A stretch of 64,000 nt of DNA from Phocoena phocoena (GCF_963924675.1 NC_089224.1:48217158-48281157); one strand, 5' to 3'. Shown: positions 37,020 through 50,750, counted from the first letter of the stretch. Numbers and translations are program-made. The notes: generated by a model not told the origin, from the letters alone.

Positions 37020-37995
37020 CTCATCATGGAACTAGTGATGCCACCATTTTCCTTTATACTTAAAGTCATGTTCATTATAGAAAATAAAATGAAATATAGG
37101 GCTTCCCTGGTGGCGCAGTGGTTAAGAATTCGTCTGCCATTGCAGGTTACACAAGTTCGAGCCCTGGTCTGGGAAGATCCCACATGCTGCGGAGCAACTA
37201 AGCCTGTGCGCCACAACTACTGAGCCTGCGCTCTAGAGCCCACGAGCCACAACTACTGACCTTGCATGCTACAACTACTGAAGCCCGCACGCCTAGAGCC
37301 CATGCTCTACAACAAGAGAAGCCACTGCAATGAGAAGCCCGCGCACCGCAACGAAGAGTAGCCCCTGCTCGCTGCAACTAGAGAAAGCCCGCAAGCAGCA
37401 ACGAAGACCCCACACAGCCAAAAATAAATTAAAAAAAAAAAAGAAATATAGGTAAAGAACAACAGCAAAAATCACCTATAAACTCAGTATCTGGAATAAC
37501 CTTTGATATATGGACTTCCAGATTGTTTTTACAATGTGTCTATATGAAATTTAAAAAGTAGGAGAATGGTGGAACTATATTGCTATATTGCTTTGTGCCC
37601 TGCTTTGCTCATATAGTAATAAAAACACATCTACTACTCTATACAATTACTTATGCTGGCAACATGGCATTTCATTTTATAGATACGCCGAAAACCTTAT
37701 TGTAGGACATTTGGGTTCTGTCCAACTTTCCACTGTTACAAATATTGCTTTAGTAAGTTTATCTGTACTTGTAATTTTGGTCTGATTTCTAATTATTCTT
37801 TAGGATAATTCTTGGAAATATAATAGCTAGGTCAAAGGATATTTACAATTTAAAGTTTGATCAAAGGGTATCCATCTTTGTAAGGCTATAGCCAAAACAC
37901 CCTTCAGAAAGTGTGTCAAAATTTTGTACAGCAGTTCCTCTTACCTACATTCTCATCCAAGAGTAGGTATTTTTTTCTTTTTCTTTTTTGTCTAG
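37020..37995 (-). repeat. Old L1M-type 3' region split by a SINE
   Basis: The right part (gaccatttgggttctgtcca-type wording; ttctttaggataattcttgg; ctaggtcaaaggatatttac) matches reverse-strand L1M 3' sequence. The short left part (gttcattatagaaaataaaa) continues it across the SINE at 37099-37442. Confidence 0.6.
37099..37442 (+). mobile_element. CHR-type SINE, long form
   Basis: The same 5' tRNA-derived head as the short form (gggcttccctggtggcgcag), then the long body: cacaactactgagcctgcgc, gagaagccactgcaatgaga, acgaagagtagcccctgctc, gcagccaaaaataaatt. About 340 bp. Duplication gaaatatagg at 37091-37100 and 37443-37452, whose last two bases overlap the SINE start. Confidence 0.95.
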
Positions 37996-38745
37996 TGAGT
38001 ATCCAAGAATATCAAGGAAAGGATAAGCTTATTTTACTTTGCTTTATAAAGGAGGCGTAAGTCCAGCCTCTGGGAATGGTCAGTGCAATGAACCTGGGCA
38101 ATTTCTCTCGGGGGAAAACAAGTATAAAACTGGGTAAGATTATTCAATACAGCCATTTTAGGGAGTGGAAATAGACAAAAGTTGGCAACAGTTTGAAAAG
38201 TGTTTATTCATGAAAAATGGCTACTGTATTTGATTAAAAACTGTGAATTTATAGCCTTCTTGCTTGTGAGTGTTTCCATCCCCTTCAAGCTTGGGTGGCA
38301 AAAATTTACAGCTTTACCGGTTGAAGATGATGGACTTGAGTTGGAGCAGGGGACAGAGTAGCTAGAAACTTAAGGGAGAAGGGATTTTAGAAGTGAAAGA
38401 ACTATAGAAGTGTTGTGATAATAAATTCTCTGTACACCCCTGTATGACGGCTAACCCATACATGCCTGACAAAAAAACACATACGAATATGCTGTGTCAT
38501 TATGTCCTTGACCCCCACACAGCTTAACAGCAACAAGGGAAACTTTACTGGCTTGACTATCTTAATATAGCCTATGCCCAATTATTGGTCGGTTAGCCAC
38601 TACATTACATAAGTGCAAGGAAGATGCTTAGGAAGTCATACTATAAACAAGAAGCAGGAAAGAAAGAAACTGAGCAGAGATACCAGCAGCTGCATATCAT
38701 GAAGGTGACAGATTTCATTCAGACATATTTCAGTACAGGAAATTT
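37996..38745. other. Unique sequence, no gene seen
   Basis: No element or coding signature recognised. Confidence 0.4.
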
Positions 38746-39339
38746 AATTACCTACAAAGCAAAACAAAATGACTAGCTCCCTCCGAATACAAAATGAAAT
38801 TCAGGACTGATAAAGCATATTACCTACAATGTCCACATTTCAACCAAAAATAACTAGATATTCGAAGGAAACATAAAGAATGATTCATAGTCATTGAATA
38901 ATATACTCAATAGAAACTGACTTCAAGCTGGCCCATATGTTGAATTTAGCAAAAACTTTAAAGCAGCTATTATAAATATGTTTAAAAACTTAAAGAAAAT
39001 TATGCCCAAATAATTAAAGAAAACATATACTATTACTAAGTAAACACAGAGAATGCCAACAAAAAAATAGAAACTATAGAAATAATCTAAAAGAAACCAT
39101 AAACATGAACCTAAATCAGCTTGACAGATTTGAGAAGAAATAAGAATCACTAAACTTCAAGATAGAGCAATAGAAAGTATTCAAGTTGAACAATGCAGAG
39201 AAAAAATATTAAAGAAAATGAACATGGAACTGAGGTATTTCAACATGTATGTCACTGGAATCTCAAAAAGAGAAGAGATATAAAAGGGGGCAGAAAAATA
39301 TTTAAAGAAATAATATCTAAAACTTATTAAATTTGTTAT

Positions 39340-39418
39340 ATTAACTACTGTCAACTAAATTAACTAATTAAATTAACCTATATTAATTAACTCATTAACT
39401 TAATTCATGTTAACTAAG
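39340..39418. repeat. TTAACTA-rich degenerate repeat
   Basis: About ten overlapping ttaact/attaa units (ttaactactgtcaactaaat, attaactcattaacttaatt) in 80 bp, within the old L1. Partly self-complementary. Confidence 0.6.
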
Positions 39419-41010
39419 ATGCCCAAAAGACCCCCAAGTAGGATAAATTAATGAAAGACACACTTAGTTTGACATCTCAGTTAAAATGCTGAAAGCAAAA
39501 ATTACAAAAAAACTCTTGAAAGTATCAAGGGAAGAACAACATATCATACACAAGGAATAATGACATGACTAACAGCTTACTCTTTATCAGACACAAGAGG
39601 CCACAAGATATTGTATTACATAATTAAAGTGCTTAAGAATAAAACAAGTGTTAACCAGGAATTCTATATCCATTGAATGTATCCTAGAAAGAGGAAGGTG
39701 AAATATAGACATTTTGAGATAAGAGAATTTGTCACTAGCAGACCTATGTTATAAGCAATGCTGAAGGGATTTCTCTAAATGGAAGAAAATGACAACAGAT
39801 TATAACTTAGATTCACAAGTAAGAATGAAGAACCACAGAAATGGGGTGTGTAGGTGTGTACATATGTATATGTATGTGTATATTATTTCCTTCTTTTAAT
39901 TACTTTAAAAGATATATTGCTGTTTAAGCTAATAATTATAACATTGTACTTTTGGATTTATGACTTATATAGATGTAATTAAAAAAACACAAAATAAGAG
40001 AAAGAGCTATATTGATACACAGTTCCTATATTTTAATGTAAGTCAGTTAATTTCAAGCAGATTGTGATAAGTGAAGGATGTGAATTGTAATCTCTATAAG
40101 CAATTGTTAGGACAAATAGACAGAAGGTAAATGAAACTACAGAAGATTTTAAAATTCTATAAATCACCTGACCTGACTGACATCTATAGAAAGCTCCAGA
40201 TAATAACAAATAGATATATTTTATAAGTGCATATAGAAAATTCTATTCATTTTATGACTAGCATAGACCATATGTTAGGTCATAAAATAAGCCTGAATAC
40301 GTTTCAAAGATCTGGAATTATGTTCTCCAACAACAACAGAATTTAATTAGAAATAAATGACAGAAATAAATCTGGAAACTTTCCACATATTCCCACCATT
40401 CAAAGTAACCCACGGGTCAAAGAAGAAATAAGAAAATATATTAAATTGACAGAACATAAAATATCAAATCAAAATTTGTGGGATTCAGCTAAAGCCATGC
40501 CTATGGGGAAATTTATTGCTTTAAATGCTTATATTACAAAATCTCAAGGAATCCAACAAAAACCTACTAGAATTACACAATGAATTTAGCAAGGTCATCA
40601 TATTTCTAGTCAGTAGCAAAGATCAATCTGATAATAACATTTAAAAATACATTAATAATACCATCAAACAAAACACTTAGAAATTTAATAAATGATATAT
40701 AAGACCCAAACACTAAAATCTACTAATCATTGATGAGATAAATTAAAGAAGACTTAAACAAATACAAAGATATACTAGGTTCATAGATGGGAAGACAATA
40801 TTGTTCAGATGGCAATTTTTGCCACACTGTTCTACAGATATAATGCAATCCCAGTATGAATCCAATAGGTTTTTTTGTGTGTGTGTAGAAACGGACAAGC
40901 TGGCTATAAAATTAATATGGAAATTCAGAAGACCAGAATAGCCAAAATGATTACAAAAAAGAAGAACTGAGTCAGGGGACTTACACTACCTGATTTAAAG
41001 ATTTACTATA

Positions 41011-41214
41011 GGGCTTCCCTGGTGGCGCAGTGGTTGAGAGTCCGCCTGCCGATGCAGGGGACACGGGTTCGTGCCCCGGTCCGGGAAGATCCCACATGCC
41101 GCGGAGCGGCTGGGCCCGTGAGCCATGGCCGCGGAGCCTGCGCGTCCGGAGCCTGTGCTCTGCAGTGGGAGAGGCCACAGCAGTGAGAGGCCCGCATACC
41201 GCAAAAAAAAAAAA
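41011..41214 (+). mobile_element. CHR-type SINE, short form
   Basis: Starts gggcttccctggtggcgcag and ends cataccgc plus an A-tail. Exact duplication aaagatttactata at 40997-41010 and 41215-41228. Inserted in ORF2 of the old L1. Confidence 0.98.
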
Positions 41215-42605
41215 AAAGATTTACTATAAAGCTACTATAATCAAGTCAGTGTGGTTTTAGAATAAGAACTTACACATAGATCAAGGGAACAAAAATTAAG
41301 GTCAAGAAATAGACTCATATTTGATTTGATATATGAAATATTTATTGAGAAAGGTACCAAGTAATTTAATGTTGACAGGATAGTCTTTTTAATTAATGCT
41401 GCCGGCATAACTGTATTTTTATATGGGAAAAAAAGTAAACTTCTATCTTTACCACATACCATAAACATTAACTTGAAATGGATAAGAGGCCCAAACCCAA
41501 CTGCTAAAAATCACAAAACTTCTAAAAGAAAAGACAGAAAAAATCTTAGAGACTGTGAGTTAGGCAAAGATTTCTTAGGACACAAAAATAAATGAATCAT
41601 GAAAGAAAAAATATTTATATATTGGACTTCAAACAGAAAACTTTGCTCATCAAAAACTATCATTAATAAAATGAAAAGGCAAACCATATATTGGAAAAAA
41701 CATCTGCTAAATATCTATCTGACAAAGAATTATTTTCTAAAATATATAGAAGTTTTATAACTCAATAATAAAAACACAAATACCCAATAAGAAAGGAGTC
41801 AGAGGATAGATCTGAAAAAACAACTCACCAAAGAAAAAACACAAATGACCAATAAGCACAGTGAGATATCAGTACATACTCACCAGAAAAGCTCAAAGAA
41901 AAAGACTTACTGAGCATGTGATCAAGTTGGAACTCTCATACATTGTTGACGGAAATGAAAAATAGCCATGCCCCCTGGAAAGCAGTTTAGCAGCTCAACA
42001 TAAAGTTAAACATAAACTTAGCATAAAACCTAGTAATCGTACTCTGAGGTATTTATCCGAGAGAAATCAAAACATGCCTACATAAAGACCTGTACACAAA
42101 TATATACAACAGTTCTATTAATAATAGTCCCAAACTGGAAACAGCAGCAAACGTCCGTGACTCATGAATGGATTAACAAATACTGGTACAACCATGCAAT
42201 GGAATACTACTCGGGAATAATAATAATAAAAAAGAAAACAAAAAGAATGGAGTATTGATATATGAAAGACTATGGATGACCTTCAAAAATATCATGCTAT
42301 GTGAAAGAAGTCAGATATAGAAATAATGAAATAACAGAAATTATACAGCATCTGATTTTATTTAAAATTCTACAAAAGGCAAATCTATAGTGACAGAAAG
42401 ATCAGTAGTTGCCTGAGGCGGGGGTGGGAAACAATTGCCAATAAAACAAGATAACTTTTTATGGTGATGGAATCATTCTGCAACTTGATGGTGGTTGGCG
42501 GTAGTTGGATAACTACATGTATTTACCCAAATTAATAGAACTTACACTTAAATTGAATTAATTTTATTGTATGTAAATTATGCATCAATAAAACTGTTAA
42601 GTAAA

Positions 42606-44733
42606 GGATATGAAACTATGCAGGAGTGCTGTGAACAACAGTTTTTGTAAACAGCTATAAAGCAGTATGTACAATATAAGTGAACAAGCTCTCTCTCACC
42701 CTCATTTCATCGCTTTTAAACTTCATTACTAGAGGCAACGACTAAGAGGGCTTTTGAAATTAGTTTTTACTCTTTCTCTAAATACTCCCAACTGAATAGT
42801 AGTGGTTCCTTCATCTAAAATACCAAATACAAATTCTGCCCAGATGGACAAAAGATGTATTGTCTTCAAACCACTCGGTTGGCTCTCTTATACTTAACTT
42901 TTACTTCAGATATCCAAGTTTAAAAGCAACCAGATGAAGTTTTATGGAATTTTGTAACGAGAGGGAGAAAAAGAAGACAACGATGAAGAAGAAATAATGA
43001 AAACAACTTTTGCTCATGGGAGGAAATTTGCTGTGCCAACTTTTAGTTCAGAATGATCTTTCATTGGCTACATTCCAAATTCCTCAAAGTACAGGCTTAT
43101 AATGGAAGTGCTGACACAATCTCAAATGTAGCGCTGCTAACAGGATGATATAATAAATGGTGGTTAAATCTACTTACTATCTTTTATGATAGTCTCCTTC
43201 CTTTGCAACAATTCAACTCATTTTAGTTTCTGTTGTTACTGTAGAATTATGTGAGAAAAGTGACTGAAGTTCACATCTTTTCCACACTGTTTCTCTGCAC
43301 TCATTATATAAAAATTAACCTTGGTGCAGAAGATTTTCAGACTTTTTTCTCCCTACATTGGAATAATAAGATCTTTTATGTATTTTGTTTGCATCAAGTA
43401 CAAACTTTCTTTTCATTTCACCCATTCCTGTTGTCTTATTAAATAACTCAAACACTGTGGGATTCTGTTTAAACTACTAGTTCCTTCCATGAAGATATCA
43501 TCAATTTCTGTAACTGAAAAGAATCTAGATTAATAATTGTTACTTATTTGGGTGAAAGAAATATTAGCTCAGTTTTCACATGTGTGCTTTTGTACTCTAT
43601 ATTTCCTGCTATATGAAGAATCACACAGCTAAACAATGCTGCATTATTACCATATGTTAATCTGAAACTTAATGCGTAGAAGAGCACTAGATAGCAAGTA
43701 TATTTTTAAAAATGCCTCAAATAAACCATGCCTAGAGAGATTGTTAATGATTCAAGTCTTTCCATAACATACTTGAAATAATTGGACTAAACTGCATGGA
43801 AGAAAATTCACAGTTCTTACTTTAGCAATGCATGTGTGAGATATTTAAACCTTTCATTTAAAGTCTCTTTTCCATGGCTTCATCTGGGATTCATCCTCCG
43901 AATTATTTAAGCCTAAATGTTAAATAGGTCTTTCAAATTATGATTTGCATGTGTGCACACAAGGGACATGACTTACATTGTTGTGAGAAGCATACGTGAG
44001 AATTTCCTGAATTTAGAGCATATAAAAATCTCTAAGGGTCTTTCTGCACAGTTGACAATGATTAAGATCTGGTACGATAAATGTAGACATTTGATACTCA
44101 ACCGTGGAGGACTGATCACTCACAACTGGGTAACAGGATGTGGAGCCTTCAGATGACATTTTGTCCATAGAAACGTAGGTCCCATCCAAGGAACTGGATG
44201 GGGTTTACCACATGGCTGGCACTGTGGGTGGAATGAATCTGGTTTCAACTTTCAGGTGGGATCAACACATAAAACTTGCCCTCCTAATGGTACACAATTG
44301 ACATTCTCACTGGTAGAATAAGAATGATGCCAAGAACGAAATTAGCTGAAAATTTTTCTCTCAAATTTGGAAGATGACTGTAGCCAGGGGGCCTGTATAG
44401 CCAAAATTACTAGAGATGCCTGTACTGCTCTTGACTAATTTTCTACCTCTTTGCTCATAAATAAATGTCTTGATTTTTGTAGGAAAGTAAAAGGCTCAGT
44501 GACTACTATATCACTTCTGGGATATAACATTAAAAGTGTTCTACTATGAAGGTCGATGTTACAGTGAAGTGTATGTCCTGAACCCTTCTTCTCCCTGTAA
44601 TCATCTTCCTATAGGCAAAAGGATAAGTGTGTCTATTTCTGGTACCCTAATTCTACTTATTATTTTTAAAATTTTATTCTTCTGTCCCTCCTTTACATTA
44701 TAATTTAGACAAATGATGCCTTCACTCATTAAA
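42606..44733. other. Unique sequence, no gene seen
   Basis: Two kilobases without a recognised element. Short frames at 43251-43442 and 43953-44156 have no domain. Confidence 0.4.
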
Positions 44734-44746
44734 AATAATGTAACAG

Positions 44747-45029
44747 GGGCTTCCTTGGTGGTGCAGTGGTTAAGAATCAGCCTGCCAATGCAGGGGACAC
44801 GGGTTCGAGCCCTAGTCCAGGAAGATCCCACATGCCGCGAAGCAACTAAGCCCATGTGCCACAACTACTGAGCCCGCGTGCCTAGAGCCTGTGCTCTGCA
44901 ACAAGAGAAGCCGCTGCAGTGAGAAGCCTGCGCACCACAAGGAAGAGTAGCCCCTGCTCACCGCAACTAGAGAAAGCCCGCGCGCAGCAACGAAGACCCA
45001 ATGCAGCCAAAAATAAAACAAAACAAAAC
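44747..45029 (+). mobile_element. CHR-type SINE, long form with internal deletion
   Basis: Starts gggcttccttggtggtgcag. The long body has cacaactactgagcccgcgt, aagagtagcccctgctcacc and gcagccaaaaataaaacaaa. It is about 60 bp shorter than the copy at 37099 because one of the two acaactactga units is missing. Duplication taatgtaaca at 44736-44745 and 45030-45039. Confidence 0.95.
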
Positions 45030-45039
45030 TAATGTAACA

Positions 45040-45455
45040 ATGTGACTGCTCTCACTAGGAAGCATATGAGACAGTACAAAGATTGGTACAGATTTTAAAT
45101 GCTATGAGCTCAAAGAAAGGAATGATATCTTTAGTGGTAAGAGAAAGCATAATGGAGGAGATGGGACTTGAGTGCGAAATGGATAGAAAAGGGGCAGGTA
45201 GATCAATGAGAGATAAGGGTCCAGGATGACCTTAGTAATGTCTAGGAAAACCATTTTCTGGGGAGGAGTGGATGGGGGGTTCAACACTCAGGGAACATGT
45301 GTGCCTTCTCCATGTATAAGTCCTACAGTTTCAAAATGACTCTTAAAGGATACCTTCAACTGCACAGATCCTAAACTTTTAGCATTAATAGAAAATGGGA
45401 ACAAATCTGCCATTTTACAATGACCTTTGTTTCAGACATTTTCATTTACCTCCTG
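45040..45455. other. Unique sequence, no gene seen
   Basis: No recognised element. The minus-strand 61-codon frame at 45102-45287 is proline/leucine-rich without a domain. Confidence 0.4.
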
Positions 45456-45459
45456 TATT

Positions 45460-45915
45460 TGTTAAAGTGAGGTGAGATCATGGAACAGATAAACCATCAA
45501 AATTTCATTAACTTAACACAATAAACATTTCTCTCTTGCTCACAATACAGACCAATGTAGATGCTACAAGTTGGGTGGCCTTCTACCCACCAACCACCTG
45601 ATCATTCTGAAACTCAGGACTCCTTCCATCTTGCAGTCCCACCCCCTTCTAGGGTCTTAGACTCCTCTTCATTCAGAAGGAGACCATGGAGAAGATATAT
45701 CTGCCTCTTCAGCACTTCCCAGCATGACATGCGTCACTTCCACTCATATGTCCTATGTCCTTTGGCTACAACCAGTCACCGTGTTCTAATTAGATGCAAG
45801 GAGGCTGGAAAATGTAGTCCCTAGCTGCACAGGGACTACTACCCCATGACAACTCAACATTGTGGAAGGGAAACATGAAACTCTGATAGTCAGCTACCTG
45901 TTCCTGCCACACCTC
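45460..45915 (-). repeat. Ancient interspersed repeat, family not named
   Basis: Wording such as caggactccttccatcttgc, cacttccactcatatgtcct, aattagatgcaaggaggctg and gaaaatgtagtccctagctg is known to me from many mammalian loci. I cannot name the family with confidence. It abuts the (TA)n tract. Confidence 0.5.
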
Positions 45916-45922
45916 TAGAAAC

Positions 45923-45923
<1 letters not shown>

Positions 45924-46001
<78 letters not shown>

Positions 46002-46002
46002 T
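45924..46002. repeat. (TA)n microsatellite
   Basis: About 39 TA units with two single-base interruptions (tacata near 45957 and atgtat near 45982). The centre can fold on itself. The 91-codon minus-strand frame through it is low complexity. Confidence 0.98.
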
Positions 46003-46955
46003 TAGGTCATTATGTCTAAATGATCTTGTATTTTTGGAAAAATTTCCAGTAAAGCAATAGGTCAACTGGATTATGATAGAAATATTAATAAGGCTTACCT
46101 AGGAATCATTCTTAGATTACTACTCATATTTCTCAGCTGGTATTCATTCCATTCAATTATCACCCTAAAAAGAACCTATCAGAAATTCAGCTCCTCAGCA
46201 AAGTCTTTCTGGCTCTAGGGAAGGATAGTAAGATAATTCTGTCTTTGTAGACTTTGGTATTCTAGTTGAATTGTCTCATTGGAAGTCCCTCTGGCCTCTT
46301 ACGGAAAGTAGTCTTGTACAGACAGCACCTAATAATAAATCTCCCCAAAGCTGCTTTTCCTAAATCCTGGTCCCTGAGATGTCACCATACAGATCTAGTT
46401 GCTCATCCATAAGAAAGCAGGATAAATCTAAATAAGCGGTTAGGACACACAAACAAAATAATAAGAGATGAAGAGGAAACAATCTCTCCATGGAGTTTCC
46501 CACATTGGTTTGTGGTAACACATTTGTTTCTAGTTCTGGCGAAAGTTTACAGTATGGCTTTGAACAGCACCCAAACAAAACTACAAGGGGCTTGTCCATA
46601 CTCTTTTCCAAGGCAATGACCCTTTAGGGTTCACCATGTTTTTCAAGTAGGTCAGTTATAAAATGAAAAGAGACATTTTGCAAAACCAATTAGTGGCCAA
46701 GATGATTATGCTCTAATTGTTTCTATATTTTAAAGGAAATCCATTGCCGAATTTATCAATAATGAGACAACAACGCTGATCCGTTCTTAGAAAACCATTA
46801 TATATTCCCCTCTTGGTGTTTTTTACTGGAAATCAATTGTCAGGTATTTTTATTTGATGTTTTATGTACTTTCATAGATCTCCAAGTTTCAAGTTTATTA
46901 GAAAGACCTATAGAGAAGGTCTCAAGAAATCCACGCATAGGGATCCTACAGTGTT
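46003..46955. other. Unique sequence, no gene seen
   Basis: No element or coding signature recognised. Confidence 0.4.
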
Positions 46956-46957
46956 AT

Positions 46958-47085
46958 TCCTTCATTTGGTACATGTTTATTGAGCACTTACGACATAGAA
47001 ACACCAGGCTAAATTCTTTAAAGGATATAAAAGTAAATTGACCCCCCCAAGGCGTTTACAATGTAGCTGGAGAGAGGTGATATTT
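46958..47085 (-). repeat. L2 LINE 3' end
   Basis: Reverse-strand L2 tail: acatgtttattgagcactta, then gcgtttacaatgtagctgga. Confidence 0.65.
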
Positions 47086-50000
47086 ATATAACTATAAAGC
47101 AAGAGTCTACACATTTTATTGGGCATGATATCATATCGCATCATCTAGTTCCACAGACTACTTTCCAATATGAATCCAAGAAGGATTATTATTCTGTGTT
47201 CTACAAATGTTTACCAAAAACATTTTAACACATATCTAATTTTCTTCTTGTATAGCTATGTAACGGTATATATTGACTAGGATATACCCAACACTTTATA
47301 CAGACTCTCAGAACTCTAAGAAATACTATTCTGTAGGCAACAATCTTCTTTCTATAGGATCCTTTGAAGTTTTAACGTTACTGAAAGTTTAGCTTATTGA
47401 GGGATATATGTTCATTTCTGAAGGAGTTTGATATTCAATTTTATATGCCATAGGAGAAAAAGAACATAAAAAATCCAATGAGGTATCACCAAATAGCCTT
47501 ATTTTCCCAATGTTATGAATAGACAAAAGATCTTACTAGCAAGGGAATCACCATGTGCTGTATAGAAAGAACCTATTGCAGCTTTCCTTCTTTTGAAAGT
47601 ACACACTGACAGTGAGCCAGTCTGTCAGCTGAAAAGGTATCTGGTGATTTAGAGAGGACTCCACTGCCCTTCTCTCTTCCGCTTTCTCTCTGGCCAACCC
47701 CCACTCCTGGAAGAAAGGAAAAACATACTCCTCAGGGCCTAGAGAAATGAATGGAGGCATTGTCAGCGCAGAGAGGACAGGAATGCTTCACACATTGATC
47801 ATCATCTTCTCGTCAATGTCCACTCCTCTCTCTTCCCCCAAATATTTTTAAATGACTAATATCTGACCAAATGACATAAAAGAACGATTCTGAAATCTTA
47901 TCCAGCGTATTTTTGTGGAGCTACTGTGATTTGTAATTTAAAACTGAGTAATTAAATCAAAGTAGAAAGAAACTAGCAAGAAGGGAAAATAAGTCACTGA
48001 TCTTGGGACTAATACCAAAAGGAGGTTATGGTGTTCATGAGTTATATGCTGTTACAATAAATACAGGTACCAGTGACCCCCAAACCCAGACTCTTGAATA
48101 TAGCTGACAGGAAAAGAGATATCAAAATAAATACAATGACCACAAGCATCTAGTACAAAGCATTCCAAATGTTAAGTATAAGATTCAACTTCCAAAGCTT
48201 CTGATAAAAGGCACATAATTTAACGTGGCAAATTAAACCAATAGAAGGTTCACATCTTCCTGGCTTTTTAAAAATTTAATAGAACAATACATATTTCCTA
48301 TTTAAATGAATTTTAGTTCTCAGTACAATACTTGCATTTTTTAAATCTGACCATTTATTTTGTAAAATACAACTTAGAAATTGCTAGATCAAAATGTTTA
48401 AAACTGATTCCAGAGCTTACTTCAAAAGAGATGTGTGAGATTATGAAAAACTAGAACCCAGGGTAAGAAGACTTCTAAGGAAACTTTCATTCAAAAAGGA
48501 ACGTATGCCTCAAAGACTCCGCAAGAACATAGCTTGGCTTCTGGAACCAGTGTCCTACTTTTCTAAGATTAAGAATTTTTTTTTTTAAGGGGTAGACAGA
48601 TAGCCCTTGATTAAGTGGAGAAAAGCTTAAGTGCTTATAATGCATAAGTTAATTTCCTACTACTTTTCTGAAATTAAAATTTTAAAGTATACTTATAAAG
48701 ATAGTTTAGGAATCTAGTTCTTTATATCTAGAACATTTACAGATTGAATAGATTGAATTTTGTCTATTCTTTCTTTACTTTTCATAGAGTGCTTGCCCCT
48801 TAACTAAGAACTTCTGTGGGTTGAATACAATGACAGGTTCATTTCTGTAAGCCATGCGCTGAAGCATGGGTAATGCACAAATTTTACATTTCCTGCCATT
48901 TGTCCTCTCTTCTGGTGGCAAGAAAAACGTGTTTCTGGTAAATTTCTGAGTATGAACAAATCTGAATTCAATTTGGTCATTTGCAAGACTCAGGTCTTGT
49001 GTTTACCAGCTCTCTCACCTGTAAGAACTATAAAAGATAAAAGCTCAAAACGTTACCCTTTAAATACCATCTGGAACTGAGCTTGGCTGATACCCATACT
49101 ATGAGGTAAGAAATCACCGCATGACTGACTATACTGCCTCCAAAAATAGTCCCCAAATGACACTGCACCTAACTTGGCCTTCGGAACCCAGACATGATTC
49201 AAAATAGCTCCAATGCACCTGGGAGAAGAGTATTATAAAGTGATGTCTGTAAAGTCCTGCACGGTAGGCCTGTTAGACGTCACTGCAATTCTTCAGGCAA
49301 TGCACACAGAAGTCAGATCAAATGAAGCAGTAGCAAGATACTGCGACCTGTAATCCATCCTGTACCTGAGCAAGCTCCTCCTTGCTGTGCACAGTGTCCG
49401 CAGGGGAGGAACTGAAGAGGTTAGAGGCAATCCAATTCCAAAGGCGAGGACCCAGGAGTATTCATCTCAAGGACACTGGGCCTGGAGCGTGATCGCAATT
49501 TGGCAAGCCCAAGCCTCATCAACTGTATTTCACTTGTCCAGAGAAAGGTTTAAGGAAAAAAATGAACCAATGATGCAAGGCACAGAAATGGAAAAATTCC
49601 AAAGAGTCAGAGGTTGGTCGTGTTTACTCAATCATGGCCAACAAGGTTAATCATTACAGCCCCTGAAGTGAAACGATCATCTTAGTGAAGAAGATGGATG
49701 CAAGTCATCCTCCCTGAGGGTGACCCCTTAGAGACACCTGGATTCCTCTGTTCTGGCTTTATATCTATAAAAGCTCAATAAACACATAAAACTTCTTATT
49801 CTAGTTTCAGCTTTCCCAGAGCTCATCCACAGGGAGAGAGTGCCTGACCCTTACTTGACAGTTTATATGACACCAGGAAATCATGAAGTGTCATCTTTGA
49901 TTATGAATGGATATCCATATTCATCTCTGTCTACTTAAATCAGTTTGATTAGTTAGTCTCATTCAGTTCTCTTGGATGATTGACTCTGGATTACCCAATA

Positions 50001-50361
50001 CAGTTATTTTTAAACTGAGGACTAGACCCTGGTCCACAGTGACTTCGCTCAGGTAATGGCCTCCTAGTTAGACCCATCCCCTTCGCTACAACATCCTTCC
50101 TAGCAAACCACAATTCACCCAGGTAGAAAAGTTATGCTAGAAAAGAAACACAAATGAGAAAATGATCAATGTTTTCTAGGCAAAGGCAAGGCAATTAGAA
50201 GCACACAATCAGAGAAAGCAGTGGTTCCTGCTGTCCTGCTAAAAATTAGGGATATTAATATTATAAGGGATATCAATACGTAATAAAAATAATGCTACAA
50301 ACCAGGATGTACTTTTTAAATTTTTAGCATTTAAAAATTTTAACATTTTAAAAATTATTAA
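47086..50361. other. Long mostly unique stretch, no gene seen
   Basis: Three kilobases with no recognised repeat and only short frames (47548-47760 minus, 48804-48986 minus, 49387-49650 plus), none with a domain. Together with 29.2-31.3 kb this is the main low-repeat part of the window. Confidence 0.4.
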
Positions 50362-50566
50362 GGGCTTCCCTGGTGGCACAGTGGTTGAGAGTCCGCCTGC
50401 CGATGCAGGGGACACGGGTTCGTGCCCCAGTCCGGGAAGATCCCACATGCCGCAGAGGGGCTGGGCCCGTGAGCCATGGCCGCTGAGCCTGCCTGTCCGG
50501 AGCCTGTGCCCCACAATGGGAGAGGCCACAACAGTGAGAGGCCTGCATACGGCAAAAAAAAAAAAA
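50362..50566 (+). mobile_element. CHR-type SINE, short form
   Basis: Starts gggcttccctggtggcacag and ends catacggc plus an A-tail. Flanks are A/T-only (aaaattattaa on the left, aaaatttaaa on the right), so the duplication cannot be placed. Confidence 0.95.
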
Positions 50567-50663
50567 TTTAAATTTGTATATTTTTGCTTTAAATTTTAGT
50601 TATTTTATATTAAATTTAAAATATTTCATTTTAATGTCATATCACTCTAAAAACAGTGAGCTC

Positions 50664-50735
50664 ACACTGTACACCTTAAATTTATCCAGTGCTATATGTC
50701 AATTATATCTCAATAAAACTGGAAGAAGAAAAAAA
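50664..50735 (+). mobile_element. Ultra-short L1 3'-end insertion
   Basis: Only about 72 bp of an L1 tail (acactgtacaccttaaattt, gtcaattatatctcaataaa, ending in A) lie between perfect 15-bp copies of aaaaacagtgagctc at 50649-50663 and 50736-50750. The duplication and A-tail mark target-primed reverse transcription that stopped very early. Confidence 0.85.
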
Positions 50736-50750
50736 AAAAACAGTGAGCTC

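Larger units (their letters stand above)
38750..42605 (+). mobile_element. Old sense-strand L1, dead copy, split by a SINE
   Basis: L1-order sequence on the plus strand. The 5'/ORF1-side wording includes ggaattctatatccattgaa and agagaatttgtcactagcag. ORF2 runs from about 40.14 kb (acctgactgacatctataga). The 3' end includes gcaatggaatactactcggg, gtagttgcctgaggcgg and the terminal gcatcaataaaactgtta. Frequent stops and frameshifts. The boundary of the 5' part is uncertain and may involve a HAL1-like half-LINE. Confidence 0.7.
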
